Positions 26,893 to 35,201 of a stretch of 64,000 bases of DNA are shown here, piece by piece. The stretch lies in the NCBI RefSeq assembly GCF_001887355.1, contig NZ_MPIN01000008.1, positions 51,935 through 115,934 of the forward strand. Direction: 5' to 3'. Under the pieces are notes generated by a model. It saw only the letters and a program-made list of their open reading frames with translations, had not been told where the DNA came from and ran no database searches. How positions within the stretch are numbered: the stretch's first letter is position 1; the number at the start of each line of letters is the position of its first letter. The position numbers and the translations under genes were made by a program. Source of the DNA: Cystobacter ferrugineus. GTDB lineage: Bacteria; Myxococcota; Myxococcia; Myxococcales; Myxococcaceae.

Positions 26893-27863
26893 GGTTGCCT
26901 GGTACTCCCCGTCTGCGAGTTGTCAGGCGACTTGCCTGGAGACCCCTTGCCCGCCCCCTTGCCCCGGGGCGCGGACGGCGCGGACTCGACGGTCACAACG
27001 GCGTCCTTCACCTCGAAATTCGCGTCGCCAATCGTCATCCGCACCTCCGAGCCGCGCAGGTGGGTGGTGGCATCCCTCGCCTCGGGGTTGCCCGTCAGCC
27101 ACAGCACCCCGGTGGGGACATGGAGCTCCGCCCGCTCGCCCCGCGCCTGCCGCACCCCGTCCTGGGCGCGCACGTGCCCCACGCACTCCGCCCGGCTCAC
27201 CTCCCGCGTCGCGCTGAAGTAGGTGATCATCTTGTCGCACCGCAGATCCAACGTCCGGTGCTTCACCACCACGTCTCCCGTGAAGACGGCCTGGGTGGAC
27301 GAGCCGACGACCCGGCGGGCGGTGATCTCCGCGGGAAACCGCTGCGCGCCGCCCTCCTTCCCCCCACCCTTGCGCGGCGTGCGCAGCGGCGCCGCCTCGA
27401 GCGTGACGACGGCCTCGTCCACCTCGTACTCCATGCCCCGCGCGCCCATGAGCAGGCGCACCTCGGAGCCGCGCAGGTGGGTGGTGGCGTCCCTCGCCTC
27501 GGGGTTGCCCGTCACCACGAGCCTGCCGCTGGGCACGTCGAGCACGGCGCGCTCGCCCTGGGCGGTGCGCCCCTCGTCCACCAGGCGCATGTTCCCCACG
27601 CACTCCACGCGCGTCACCTCGCGCGGGCCCGTGTAGGAGGCGGTCATCTCGTCACAGCGCAAGTCCATGGTGCGCTGCTTGACCACCACGTCGCCGGAGA
27701 AGATGGCCTGATCGCGCGAGCCCCGCACCCGCTTGGAGGTGATCTCCACCGGATCTCGCAGCCGCGGCTCCTCCTTGCGGGGCGCGGACGAGGCGCCCGG
27801 GGCGGCGGTGGCCACCGGCACGGGCTGGGCCACGAAGAAGGCCGTCAGGAGGTACTCAATCAT
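26889..27863 (-). CDS. lptA: LptA-type protein with two OstA domains
   Basis: 324 aa periplasmic protein of the LPS bridge. A short hydrophobic N-terminus (about 20 residues) is followed by two similar beta-jellyroll repeats, roughly residues 38-160 and 172-300. Each begins with EIT(S/A)(K/R)RV and holds FSGDVVVK or FTGDVVVK and the same [17 protein letters not shown] stretch. Usual LptA has one such domain of about 160 residues, so this is an internal duplication. The C-terminus is a Lys/Gly/Ser tail. Overlaps lptC by 8 bases and lptB by 4. Confidence 0.9.
   Translation of the reverse strand: MIEYLLTAFFVAQPVPVATAAPGASSAPRKEEPRLRDPVEITSKRVRGSRDQAIFSGDVVVKQRTMDLRCDEMTASYTGPREVTRVECVGNMRLVDEGRTAQGERAVLDVPSGRLVVTGNPEARDATTHLRGSEVRLLMGARGMEYEVDEAVVTLEAAPLRTPRKGGGKEGGAQRFPAEITARRVVGSSTQAVFTGDVVVKHRTLDLRCDKMITYFSATREVSRAECVGHVRAQDGVRQARGERAELHVPTGVLWLTGNPEARDATTHLRGSEVRMTIGDANFEVKDAVVTVESAPSAPRGKGAGKGSPGKSPDNSQTGSTRQP
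27041..27097. repeat. 57-bp repeat inside lptA, copy in second domain
   Basis: Matches 27458-27514 at 55 of 57 bases; both code for the [17 protein letters not shown] segment. The repeat distance is 417 bp (139 codons). Confidence 0.9.
27458..27514. repeat. 57-bp repeat inside lptA, copy in first domain
   Basis: Partner of 27041-27097. Sequence around it has drifted far more, so this patch looks recently copied or under tight constraint. Confidence 0.9.
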
Positions 27864-28377
27864 CCGCGGCCTCCAGCACGGTGTGCACCGAGCCCTCGAA
27901 GGTGAATTGCCCGTCGGGCAGGGAAATCAGGAACGTCTCGGCGCTCAGGCGGTAGTCGGGGCCCTGGACCTGGACCCCCTCGGAGCCGCGCGCCGTTTGT
28001 TGGACCGCGTCATAGGCGACCCGGGGGGTGCGCGCCACCATGCCGGAGGGGTTGCGCACCACCACGTCCCCGGTGGCCACGAGCTGCCGCGTGCCCAGGT
28101 GGCCCTCCATCTCCCGCGCGGTCACCACGGTGACGTCCCCGGGCGTCTTGCCGGGCACCCGGATGGTCGCCTCGGAGGCGGTGAGCTCGCCGCTGCGCTC
28201 GTAGGTGGCGCTGCGCGCCCGACCCTCCAGCGATGGGGTGTCTCCCTCGAACGAGCGCAACCGCACCCCGTGCATCACCACCGCGGGTGGCGCGGAGGTG
28301 TCCGCCTGGCCCTGGGGGGGAGTACAAGCTGACCCAAGGGCGAGGACATAACCTAGGAACATGACGATACGTGTCAC
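27856..28377 (-). CDS. lptC: LptC-like lipoprotein
   Basis: 173 aa. A GTG at 28377 with GAGGGG upstream gives a signal peptide ending in a lipobox (LALGSAC), so it is predicted to be a lipoprotein rather than the membrane-anchored LptC of E. coli. The rest is a beta-rich LptC/OstA-like domain with VATGDVVVRNPSG and FEGSVHTV strands. First gene of lptC-lptA-lptB. An ATG at 28362 would also keep the lipobox. Confidence 0.85.
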   Translation of the reverse strand: MTRIVMFLGYVLALGSACTPPQGQADTSAPPAVVMHGVRLRSFEGDTPSLEGRARSATYERSGELTASEATIRVPGKTPGDVTVVTAREMEGHLGTRQLVATGDVVVRNPSGMVARTPRVAYDAVQQTARGSEGVQVQGPDYRLSAETFLISLPDGQFTFEGSVHTVLEAADD

Positions 28378-28588
28378 GCCCCTCTCTCTATCACCCCATG
28401 AGAAAAGGTTGTGGCATCCGAGGGCCTGTCTGGTGGTCCGCTCCAGGGTTGATCTCCGAGGGGCGAACGAACTCCCTGGACATTTGGCTGTCGCGTCCAT
28501 CACATCTCGGCGCGCTCTCCGACCGCGGCCGGCCCCCCGTCCGCACCTCCGGTCGGGAGCTCCTGGGCCGGTCTTCCCTCTGGATCTT

Positions 28589-29884
28589 ATGAAACGCATC
28601 CTGCTCGCCACCATGCCCGTTGGAGGAGGCCACACCGCACTCCGCGACTCACTGCGGACGACGTTGGCCTCCTTGGATCCCGGAAACCGCGACTACGAGC
28701 TCCTCAGCTTCGACAGCCAGGACACCCGGGTCAGCGGCTTCTATGACTTCTGCATCCACCGCGCGCCCTGGTTGCAGGCGCTCCTGTTCAGCCTGGGCCA
28801 TTCCCGGGGTGCCCTGACCCCCACGGTGTTGCTCAATCCGCAGCTGGAGGCCGAGACCCGGCAGGCCCTGGTGAAACACCGGCCGGATCTCGTGATCTCC
28901 ACGCACTTCCTCCAGTCGGCGATGTTCGTGCGCGCCCGGCGCCAGCTCGGGCTGGACGTGCCCATCGTCAGCGCCATCCCGGACTATGGCGAGCCAACGG
29001 AGATCTTCGCGCCCTCGCAGGAGGCCTACCGGCTCGATGCCCTCATCGTGATGGTGCCCCAGGTGCGCGAGCGGCTCCGGGTGCGCGGCCACTATCCGCT
29101 CTCGCGCGTGCACCTGTCCGGGTTCATCCCCAAGGCGCCCTTCCTGGAGATGGGCCGGGAGATGGGCGCACGCAGCCGGCTGTCGGAGACGCGCCGCCGC
29201 GCGCTGCTGGAGACGCTGCGCGCCGAGCACCCCCAGCTCCAGGGCGTGGATCCCTCGCGCCCGACGCTGCTGTTCCTCGGGGGCTCCGCCTGGACGAGCA
29301 AGACGATGCCCGTGCTGGAGCGGCTGCTCAACACGCCCGCGCTGATGGAGCACCTCAACGTGCTGGTGGTGTGTGGCCGCAACGAGCGCTTCCACGACGC
29401 CTTGAAGGCCCGGGTCCAGGGCCAGCCGCGCGTGGCGCTCTTCGGCTTCGTCAACGCCTCGCTGATGGCGCGGCTGATGGCGCTGGCGGACCTGCCGGTG
29501 CTCGGCAGCCTGGCGCCCGCGTCCATGCATGAGCTGATGGAGACGCGCTGCGGCCCGCTCATGCTCTTCCACATCATCCCGGGCAGCGAGGACGCCCATC
29601 CCGCCTACATCCAGGAGCAGGAGATCGGCGTGTACGAGACGAACCCGGACGCCATGATCAACCTGCTGGCGCAGGCCACGGGCATCACCCCGGCGGGGCC
29701 CGCCATGGCCCGGCTGCTGCGCGTATGCCCCGAGCGCATGCGCACCCTGCGCGCCACCCACATGGAGCGTGCCTCACAACTGGGGACGTTCCTGGAGCGG
29801 CTGACGGGACGCGAGCCCCGGACGTCCCTGCTGCTCGAGCCGGCACGCGCCCGACGGCGCGCGCAGGCCGACAGCGCGTCCTGA
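28589..29884 (+). CDS. glycosyltransferase, MGDG synthase/GT28 type
   Basis: 431 aa, GT-B fold. The N-terminal GGGHTALRDSL motif is that of monogalactosyldiacylglycerol synthases and MurG-like enzymes, which add a sugar from a nucleotide donor to a lipid. The donor-binding half follows (LLFLGGSAWTSKTMP, then FGFVNASLMARLMALADL). No membrane segment. Likely makes a glycolipid of the envelope; donor and acceptor not known. Divergent from lptC, 211 bp apart. Confidence 0.85.
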   Translation: MKRILLATMPVGGGHTALRDSLRTTLASLDPGNRDYELLSFDSQDTRVSGFYDFCIHRAPWLQALLFSLGHSRGALTPTVLLNPQLEAETRQALVKHRPDLVISTHFLQSAMFVRARRQLGLDVPIVSAIPDYGEPTEIFAPSQEAYRLDALIVMVPQVRERLRVRGHYPLSRVHLSGFIPKAPFLEMGREMGARSRLSETRRRALLETLRAEHPQLQGVDPSRPTLLFLGGSAWTSKTMPVLERLLNTPALMEHLNVLVVCGRNERFHDALKARVQGQPRVALFGFVNASLMARLMALADLPVLGSLAPASMHELMETRCGPLMLFHIIPGSEDAHPAYIQEQEIGVYETNPDAMINLLAQATGITPAGPAMARLLRVCPERMRTLRATHMERASQLGTFLERLTGREPRTSLLLEPARARRRAQADSAS

Positions 29885-29904
29885 GCGCGGGCGGCCCGGC
29901 GGGC

Positions 29905-30348
29905 TCACGCGGCGCCGGAAGGTGCCCCGGGCCCGCCCGGCCCTTGCTCGTGGGGCTTGGACACGCGGAAGACGAGCCGCCACGCGGGGTAGCTGAAGCC
30001 CACGTAGATGACGAACGTCACGATGAGGTTGGCCAGCTCGATGGGCAGGTGCAGCGACCTGATCAGGAAGCGGAAGAGCAGCCAGTTGAGCGTGAGGGTG
30101 ACCGACTCGACGCAGCAGAACAGCAGGGCCTGGCGGCGCAGGCTACCGCCGGTGGCGTGGAAGGCGAACGTGCGGTTGCCGAAGAACTGGACCGACAGCC
30201 CTACCAGGAAGGAGAAGATCTTCGCGGTGGAGGGCTCGACGTGCAGCAGCCGCACGCAGATTTCCAGCACGGCGAAGTCGGCCACCGTGGCCATGATGCC
30301 GACGAAGCTGGAGCGCAGGAAGCGGAAGAAACGGGACAAGAACGACAT
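29905..30348 (-). CDS. GtrA-family membrane protein
   Basis: 147 aa with four predicted membrane helices and the family pattern RFFRFLRSSFVGIMATVADF at the start and GFSYPAWRLVFRV at the end. GtrA-type proteins are thought to flip or hand over polyprenyl-linked sugars for envelope glycosylation. Convergent with the glycosyltransferase gene (20 bases between stops), so not in one operon. A GTG three bases upstream (30351) is an alternative start. Confidence 0.88.
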   Translation of the reverse strand: MSFLSRFFRFLRSSFVGIMATVADFAVLEICVRLLHVEPSTAKIFSFLVGLSVQFFGNRTFAFHATGGSLRRQALLFCCVESVTLTLNWLLFRFLIRSLHLPIELANLIVTFVIYVGFSYPAWRLVFRVSKPHEQGPGGPGAPSGAA

Positions 30349-30381
30349 CACGCACCCGACCCTAACAGTGATCCACGCGGG

Positions 30382-32425
30382 TCACGGATGTGAAACAGGC
30401 GCCGGGCTCGACCAGGCAGCCGTTTCCGCCTCGGGTGTCGTGAAATCCCACGCACCGTCGTGCCAGAAGGACGTGGACAGCACGAGTTCCACCTCCGCGT
30501 CCTCGCGCCCGTCGTTCAAGGGCAGCCCCAGCGCCTCGGCGAAGGCCAGGTCATAGTCGAGGAAGAGGGCCTGGAGCGCGGGGGCCGTGCTCTTCGGATA
30601 GACGGAGAACGGCACCAGGGTGTCGTCATCGGAGATGGCGAGCAATTGCCGCGCGAGGACACTCCCCCGCGAGTCCCGGGCGTAGAGGACGCGCTTGTTG
30701 ACGTCGAGCGCCACGGCGGCCGCGGACTCCGCGTACATTCCATTGAGGCCGAAACAGCTCCCCACGTAGGTGCCCATGCGGAGCACCTCCAGCGCGTCGC
30801 GCTCCAGGGCCAGGGTGACGCGACCCCAGCCCGGCACCTCGCGGCACAGCACCGGACCGGTGAGCCAGGTCTCCGGCTTCACCCGGGGATGGCGCGCGAA
30901 CCAGGCCCGGGACGCGGGGTGGTGGACGATGAAGTCGCGCTCGCCCGCGAAGTAGTGGTTCAACAGCCTGCGCAGCCCCCGCCGGTTGCCGCCCTCCACG
31001 AGGCGAGCCATCTGCAGGGCATGCCGCACGCGCGTGTCGCCCACATCGGCCGCCAGGCTGCCTCGCAGGAAGGCGAGCACGCCGCGCGCCAACACCTGGA
31101 GCCGCAGCCGGGGCAGTTGCGTCGAGGCGAGGCGTAAGGCCCGCTCCGTCTGGGCCGGCGTCAGCGCCTCACCCGCCTCCCACGCGAGCCGGGCCTTCCT
31201 GGGCAGGGGGCTCTCCACCCCGTCCACGCAGTGCTCGCGCAGGCTGGCGGCGAGCACCCCGGGCGGCCACTGGAAGGGATCCTCGCGAACCCACGGGTGC
31301 CGGGCGAAGTCCTCGAGCAGCGCGGCCTGGGCCTCCTTGTGCGGCGTGCCCAACAGTTGCGCCGTGCGCACCAGCGTCTCGGGGCAGGCCTCCATGGCAT
31401 CGAGCACCAGCATCGCGTGGTGGGCGACCAGCGCAAGCATCCCCTCACCCACCAGGCCCATGAGGTCTCCGCGAGAGCAGCCCTCCTCGAGGCGCAGCAG
31501 ACTCCGCTCGGAGGCACGCACCAGCCGCCCACGCACCTCGGGCGAGGGGTGGAGCAACAGGGGCTGGAGCACGTAGACGAAGCGCCCGGCTGTCGCGAAC
31601 GGAGGCCCGCAGAGGCGTTCGACCAGACGGAACGTGGTGGACTCCAGCCAGTCTGGACCCGACCACTTCGCGCCCCGCCGCCCCAAGACATGGAACACCA
31701 TCTGGACGGCGCGCTGCTGGTGACTCGCCGGAATCCGCTCCAACAGCCGCAGCAGCCGCGGATGGAGGCGGCGGACGGCCCCCCACTCCCGAGAGCGCCC
31801 CTCACGCGAGTCCGAGAAAGAAGAGAGCCCATACGCCAGATGCCAGGCGGCCTCGGCACTCAAGGACCTCCACGGCGTGGCGGCGAGGAGCCCGGCGAAA
31901 CCCGGAAGCTCTCCACACAACTCCCACAAAGAAACCGGGATGTAGGCGCTGGACAACTCCGACCCCATGAAGTCGAAGAGGTCCAGGAGACATTCTTCCG
32001 GAACGGGACCGCTCGACATGGGAAGCGAGCGGAAAAGTCTCTCCCTGGACATGCCGAGGGTGTCCAACAGACGGAAGCCACTCAGCAGGAAGTCACTGGA
32101 GAGGCCCGACGCGAGCCCACGCAGATAGTCCATCCGCCAATCCGCGGAGAGGGACGCGAACGCCTCGAAGCGCGGGTCGTAACGGCTGGCATCGAAGGCG
32201 GACACCTTCGCCTGGAAGAGGGCCGTGAGCAGGGCCGTCTGGGACTCGGGCACGAGCGCCGCCGCGAGCTCCAACGGAAGCGAGCAGGGACGAGCGCTCC
32301 GTGGCCCCGGGTCCGGAGAGCTGCTCCAGCGGAACCCGGAGCAGACGGCTCGCGCCCTCCTTCTCGGGAAGCACGAGCCCCATGAGCCCCTCGGGCTCGC
32401 GCGAGACACAGACCAGGCGTGGCAT
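30382..32425 (-). pseudogene. HEAT-like repeat protein of unknown function, frameshifted near its 5' end
   Basis: About 680 aa if repaired. An ATG at 32425 with GGAGGAG upstream opens MPRLVCVSREPEGLMGLVLP and continues sensibly for about 45 residues; then coding sense jumps to another frame at about 32270-32300 (resuming LELAAALVPESQTALLTALF). A single extra base would explain it. The long frame can be extended upstream past the shift only as Arg/Ser-rich nonsense. The middle is Leu/Arg-rich helices like HEAT repeats; the C-terminal 150 residues look like a compact domain (GTYVGSCFGLNGMYAESAAAVALD). Function unknown. A sequencing error or a real lesion are both possible; the rest of the frame is intact over 1,880 bases. 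Confidence 0.72.
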
Positions 32426-32517
32426 GGGGTTCTCTCCTCCCCATCACCATAGAGCACGGCCAACACGCCAGCCATCCCGAGCCCGCCCGGGTGTGTCACG
32501 AAACAGCCCGGAGCGGG

Positions 32518-32994
32518 TCAGCCCGTCCTGGCCGCGTCCGCCTTCCAGTCGTAGCGCATGCGGAACTTGCTCAACTGGGCGGAGGCGACCTGGACCCGCT
32601 TGCCGTCCTCCACGAGCTTCCAGGCCTGGCTGTGCGTGAAGATGAGGTTGCGCCCGGAGCGAACGACCTCGGCTTCGAACAGCACCTCGGTGCCCAGCGG
32701 CGTGGCGGACATCATCATGCTGTTGAAGCTGTTGGTCAGTGCGTACTCGTCCGGTCCGAGCAACGGCAGCGTGGCCAACATGCTCACCACATCGAGCATG
32801 GAATACAGCACCCCGCCGTGCAGGGTATGGCTGAGATTGTCGATCGCCTCCGTCACCCGCAGCCGGCACTGGCAGAAGCCGGGACGCTGCTCGATCAGAC
32901 GCAGGCCGCAATAGCGCTGGTACGCATGCTCCAGCAGCGCCCGCGAGTGTGCCTGGGCGTGCTCACTGATGTTTGTCATGGTGTGACCCGTCAC
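32518..32994 (-). CDS. hot-dog fold thioesterase, PaaI type
   Basis: 158 aa. The catalytic segment HGGVLYSMLD (His-Gly-Gly with an Asp further on) is that of PaaI/4-hydroxybenzoyl-CoA thioesterases, which release acids from CoA or carrier protein. The GTG at 32994 overlaps the stop of the acyl-CoA dehydrogenase gene (GTGA) and has GGAAGG upstream; an ATG at 32979 is the alternative. Last gene of the four-gene operon that begins with asnB. Confidence 0.88.
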   Translation of the reverse strand: MTGHTMTNISEHAQAHSRALLEHAYQRYCGLRLIEQRPGFCQCRLRVTEAIDNLSHTLHGGVLYSMLDVVSMLATLPLLGPDEYALTNSFNSMMMSATPLGTEVLFEAEVVRSGRNLIFTHSQAWKLVEDGKRVQVASAQLSKFRMRYDWKADAARTG

Positions 32995-34067
32995 AAAGAC
33001 CTTCCGATGATTTCCAACATGACTTCCCGGGCGCCCCCACCGATGCCGAGCAGCCGCGCATCGCGGTAGATGCGCTCGACCACCGAGGGCTCCACGCAGC
33101 CGTGCGCGCCATGCACCTGCACGGCGTCGTGGGCGATGCGCTCGAGGGTGTCCACGGCCGTGTTCTTCGCGATGGCGGCCTGGGCCGCGGTCAGCTCGCC
33201 AGAGGCCTGCCAGCGCACCGCCTGCCCGACATACGAGCGCACCAGACTCAACTCCGAGTGCCGCTCCGCGAGCTTCTGGCGGATGACGGACTTGTCCAGC
33301 AACGCCTCCCCCCCCACCTGGCGCCCACGGCAGTGCTCGATGGCCGCGTGCAGGGCCATCTCCGCCGAGGCCATCGCCATCACCGCCAGGTTCAGCCGCT
33401 CCTGTTGCAGACATTGCTGCAAGAGCCGCCCCACCCCACGGCCCTGAGTCAGACGGCGCGCGACCGTCCGCTCGAAGCGCAGATGGGCCAGGGGCAGGCA
33501 GCGCCAGCCGAGGCAGGACTGACGCGTCCCGCGCAACCCCGCCGCATCCCCATCCACCAGGAACAGCTCCAGGTTGCCCTCGAGGATCGCGCCCACCAGG
33601 ATCCAATCCGCGCGAGCGCCATTGCAGATGAAGGCCTTGTCGCCCGTGAGCCGGTACTCGCCGTCGATGAAGTCCGCCCGGCACTGGAGCGCCCGGAGGT
33701 CCGAGCCCGCCTGGGGCTCGGTGAGGGCCAGGACGATGCTTCGCTCCCCCTTGAGCACGGCGGGAACCACACGGGCCGCCACCTGGGGCTCGCCGCTCTG
33801 CACCGCCTTCAGGCTGACGAAATGCGAGGCCAGCCCCATGGTGATGCCCTGCGAGCCCCCCAGGGTGAGTTGCTCCACCAGCACCGCCAGCGCCGAGGGA
33901 TCCTCCGCAAGCCGTTCCGGCGAATGGCCCAGCGCCAGCAGACCGGCCTCGCCGGCCCGCCGGTGCAGCTCCATCGGATAGGCCCCGTCGCGCTCCCATT
34001 CCGCCACCTGGGGCCGCACGAAATCATTGACGAAGGCGCGCACCGCGTCTCGAAGATGATCAGTCAT
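32991..34067 (-). CDS. acyl-CoA dehydrogenase family protein
   Basis: 358 aa FAD enzyme that removes two hydrogens from an acyl thioester. The FAD/substrate motif LTEPQAGSDLRAL is at about residue 113 and the C-terminal arginine-rich FAD region is YRDARLLGIGGGAREVM. The GGG at the place where many members have Glu-Gly-Thr means the catalytic Glu must come from another position, as in some subfamilies. Slightly short (380 is usual), mainly at the N-terminus. Lies 9 bases after the monooxygenase gene. In this setting it may act on a carrier-bound or amidated substrate. Confidence 0.92.
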   Translation of the reverse strand: MTDHLRDAVRAFVNDFVRPQVAEWERDGAYPMELHRRAGEAGLLALGHSPERLAEDPSALAVLVEQLTLGGSQGITMGLASHFVSLKAVQSGEPQVAARVVPAVLKGERSIVLALTEPQAGSDLRALQCRADFIDGEYRLTGDKAFICNGARADWILVGAILEGNLELFLVDGDAAGLRGTRQSCLGWRCLPLAHLRFERTVARRLTQGRGVGRLLQQCLQQERLNLAVMAMASAEMALHAAIEHCRGRQVGGEALLDKSVIRQKLAERHSELSLVRSYVGQAVRWQASGELTAAQAAIAKNTAVDTLERIAHDAVQVHGAHGCVEPSVVERIYRDARLLGIGGGAREVMLEIIGRSL

Positions 34068-34076
34068 GACCCTTGC

Positions 34077-35201
34077 CTAGAACACCGTGCTCTGCGCGAG
34101 GTGGTGGAAGCGCTGGACGATGGGGGAGAGCCGCGCCTTGCTGACCTCGCCTTCGCGCTCGAAGTAATACAGGTCCGTCATGTCCCGCATCACCTTCAAC
34201 ATGTCACGTGAGCGCTGCGCCGCGCGCAGCTCGTAGCGCCTCAGGGCGGACTCCAGGCTGTTGTCGCAGTGGCCGACCAGCGCCTGGGCCAGCATGAAGC
34301 CGTTCTCCAGTCCGAGCGTCAAGCCATAGCCCAGCGTCGGCAGCATCGCGTGGATGCTATCGCCGAGCAGCACGACCCGTCCCCGGAACCAGTGGCCCTC
34401 ACCCGTCAGGGCCTTGAGCTTGTGGGTGAGGATCTCCTTCTCCTCGGTCGCCCCGATCATCCGCAGCAGTTCCTCCGGCAGGGCGGCGAACAGCTCCAAC
34501 AGGCCCGCGCGGTCGAGCAGCGGCTGATTGCGATGCTGGTAGGCGGCGAACCAGTAGCGCAGCGAGGTGGCCTCGTTGAGCGGATAGGTGACCACCCGGG
34601 AGTACGTGGAGGTGAAGATCTGGCACCGGTCGGAATGCAGCAGCGGCGAGCGGAAGGCCACCACGCCCCGGCTCGCCACCAGCCCGGTGTCATAGGGGAC
34701 CATGCCCGGGTCGACGAAGCTCCGCACGGTGGAGGAGACGCCGTCGGCACCGATGACCAGATCGAAGTCCAACACCTCGCCGTTGCCGAAGGTGATCCGG
34801 ACCTGGTCGCCCAGGTCCTCCAGCCGCTCGCAGCCCATGCCGTAGCGGATGTCCCGAGCCTCCAGGCTGGCCGCCAGCAGCCGGAACAGCTCCGTGCGCA
34901 GGAACATCATCGCCGGCGCCGGAATGCCAAGTCCCTCCGGACGCACCGGCTGGCTGTGAATCAACCGGCCCTGCTTGTCATGGGTGTCCAGGAACTCGAT
35001 GGGCTGGCCGCGGCCGAGGAAATCCCGGGTCCTCAACACGAAGCGCAGGACCTGCATGGCCTGTGGCCAGACATAGATTCCCGTCCCCGAGTCGCGAGGC
35101 CCCTGCCCGCGCTCGAAGACGGTGCACTCCAGGCCGAAGCGCTTCAACATGATGGCGCAGGCCAGGCCATTGAGGCCCGCGCCAATGATGGCGATTCTCA
35201 T
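34077..35201 (-). CDS. FAD-dependent monooxygenase
   Basis: 374 aa class A flavin hydroxylase. FAD/NADH motifs are in order: GAGLNGLACA near the N-terminus, a DG motif GADGVSSTVR (about 156), and the GD motif GDSIHAMLPTLGYG (about 282). Such enzymes hydroxylate aromatic or polyketide-type rings, or oxidise amines. Its ATG overlaps the asnB stop by 4 bases, so the two are coupled. The substrate is not deducible. Confidence 0.92.
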   Translation of the reverse strand: MRIAIIGAGLNGLACAIMLKRFGLECTVFERGQGPRDSGTGIYVWPQAMQVLRFVLRTRDFLGRGQPIEFLDTHDKQGRLIHSQPVRPEGLGIPAPAMMFLRTELFRLLAASLEARDIRYGMGCERLEDLGDQVRITFGNGEVLDFDLVIGADGVSSTVRSFVDPGMVPYDTGLVASRGVVAFRSPLLHSDRCQIFTSTYSRVVTYPLNEATSLRYWFAAYQHRNQPLLDRAGLLELFAALPEELLRMIGATEEKEILTHKLKALTGEGHWFRGRVVLLGDSIHAMLPTLGYGLTLGLENGFMLAQALVGHCDNSLESALRRYELRAAQRSRDMLKVMRDMTDLYYFEREGEVSKARLSPIVQRFHHLAQSTVF

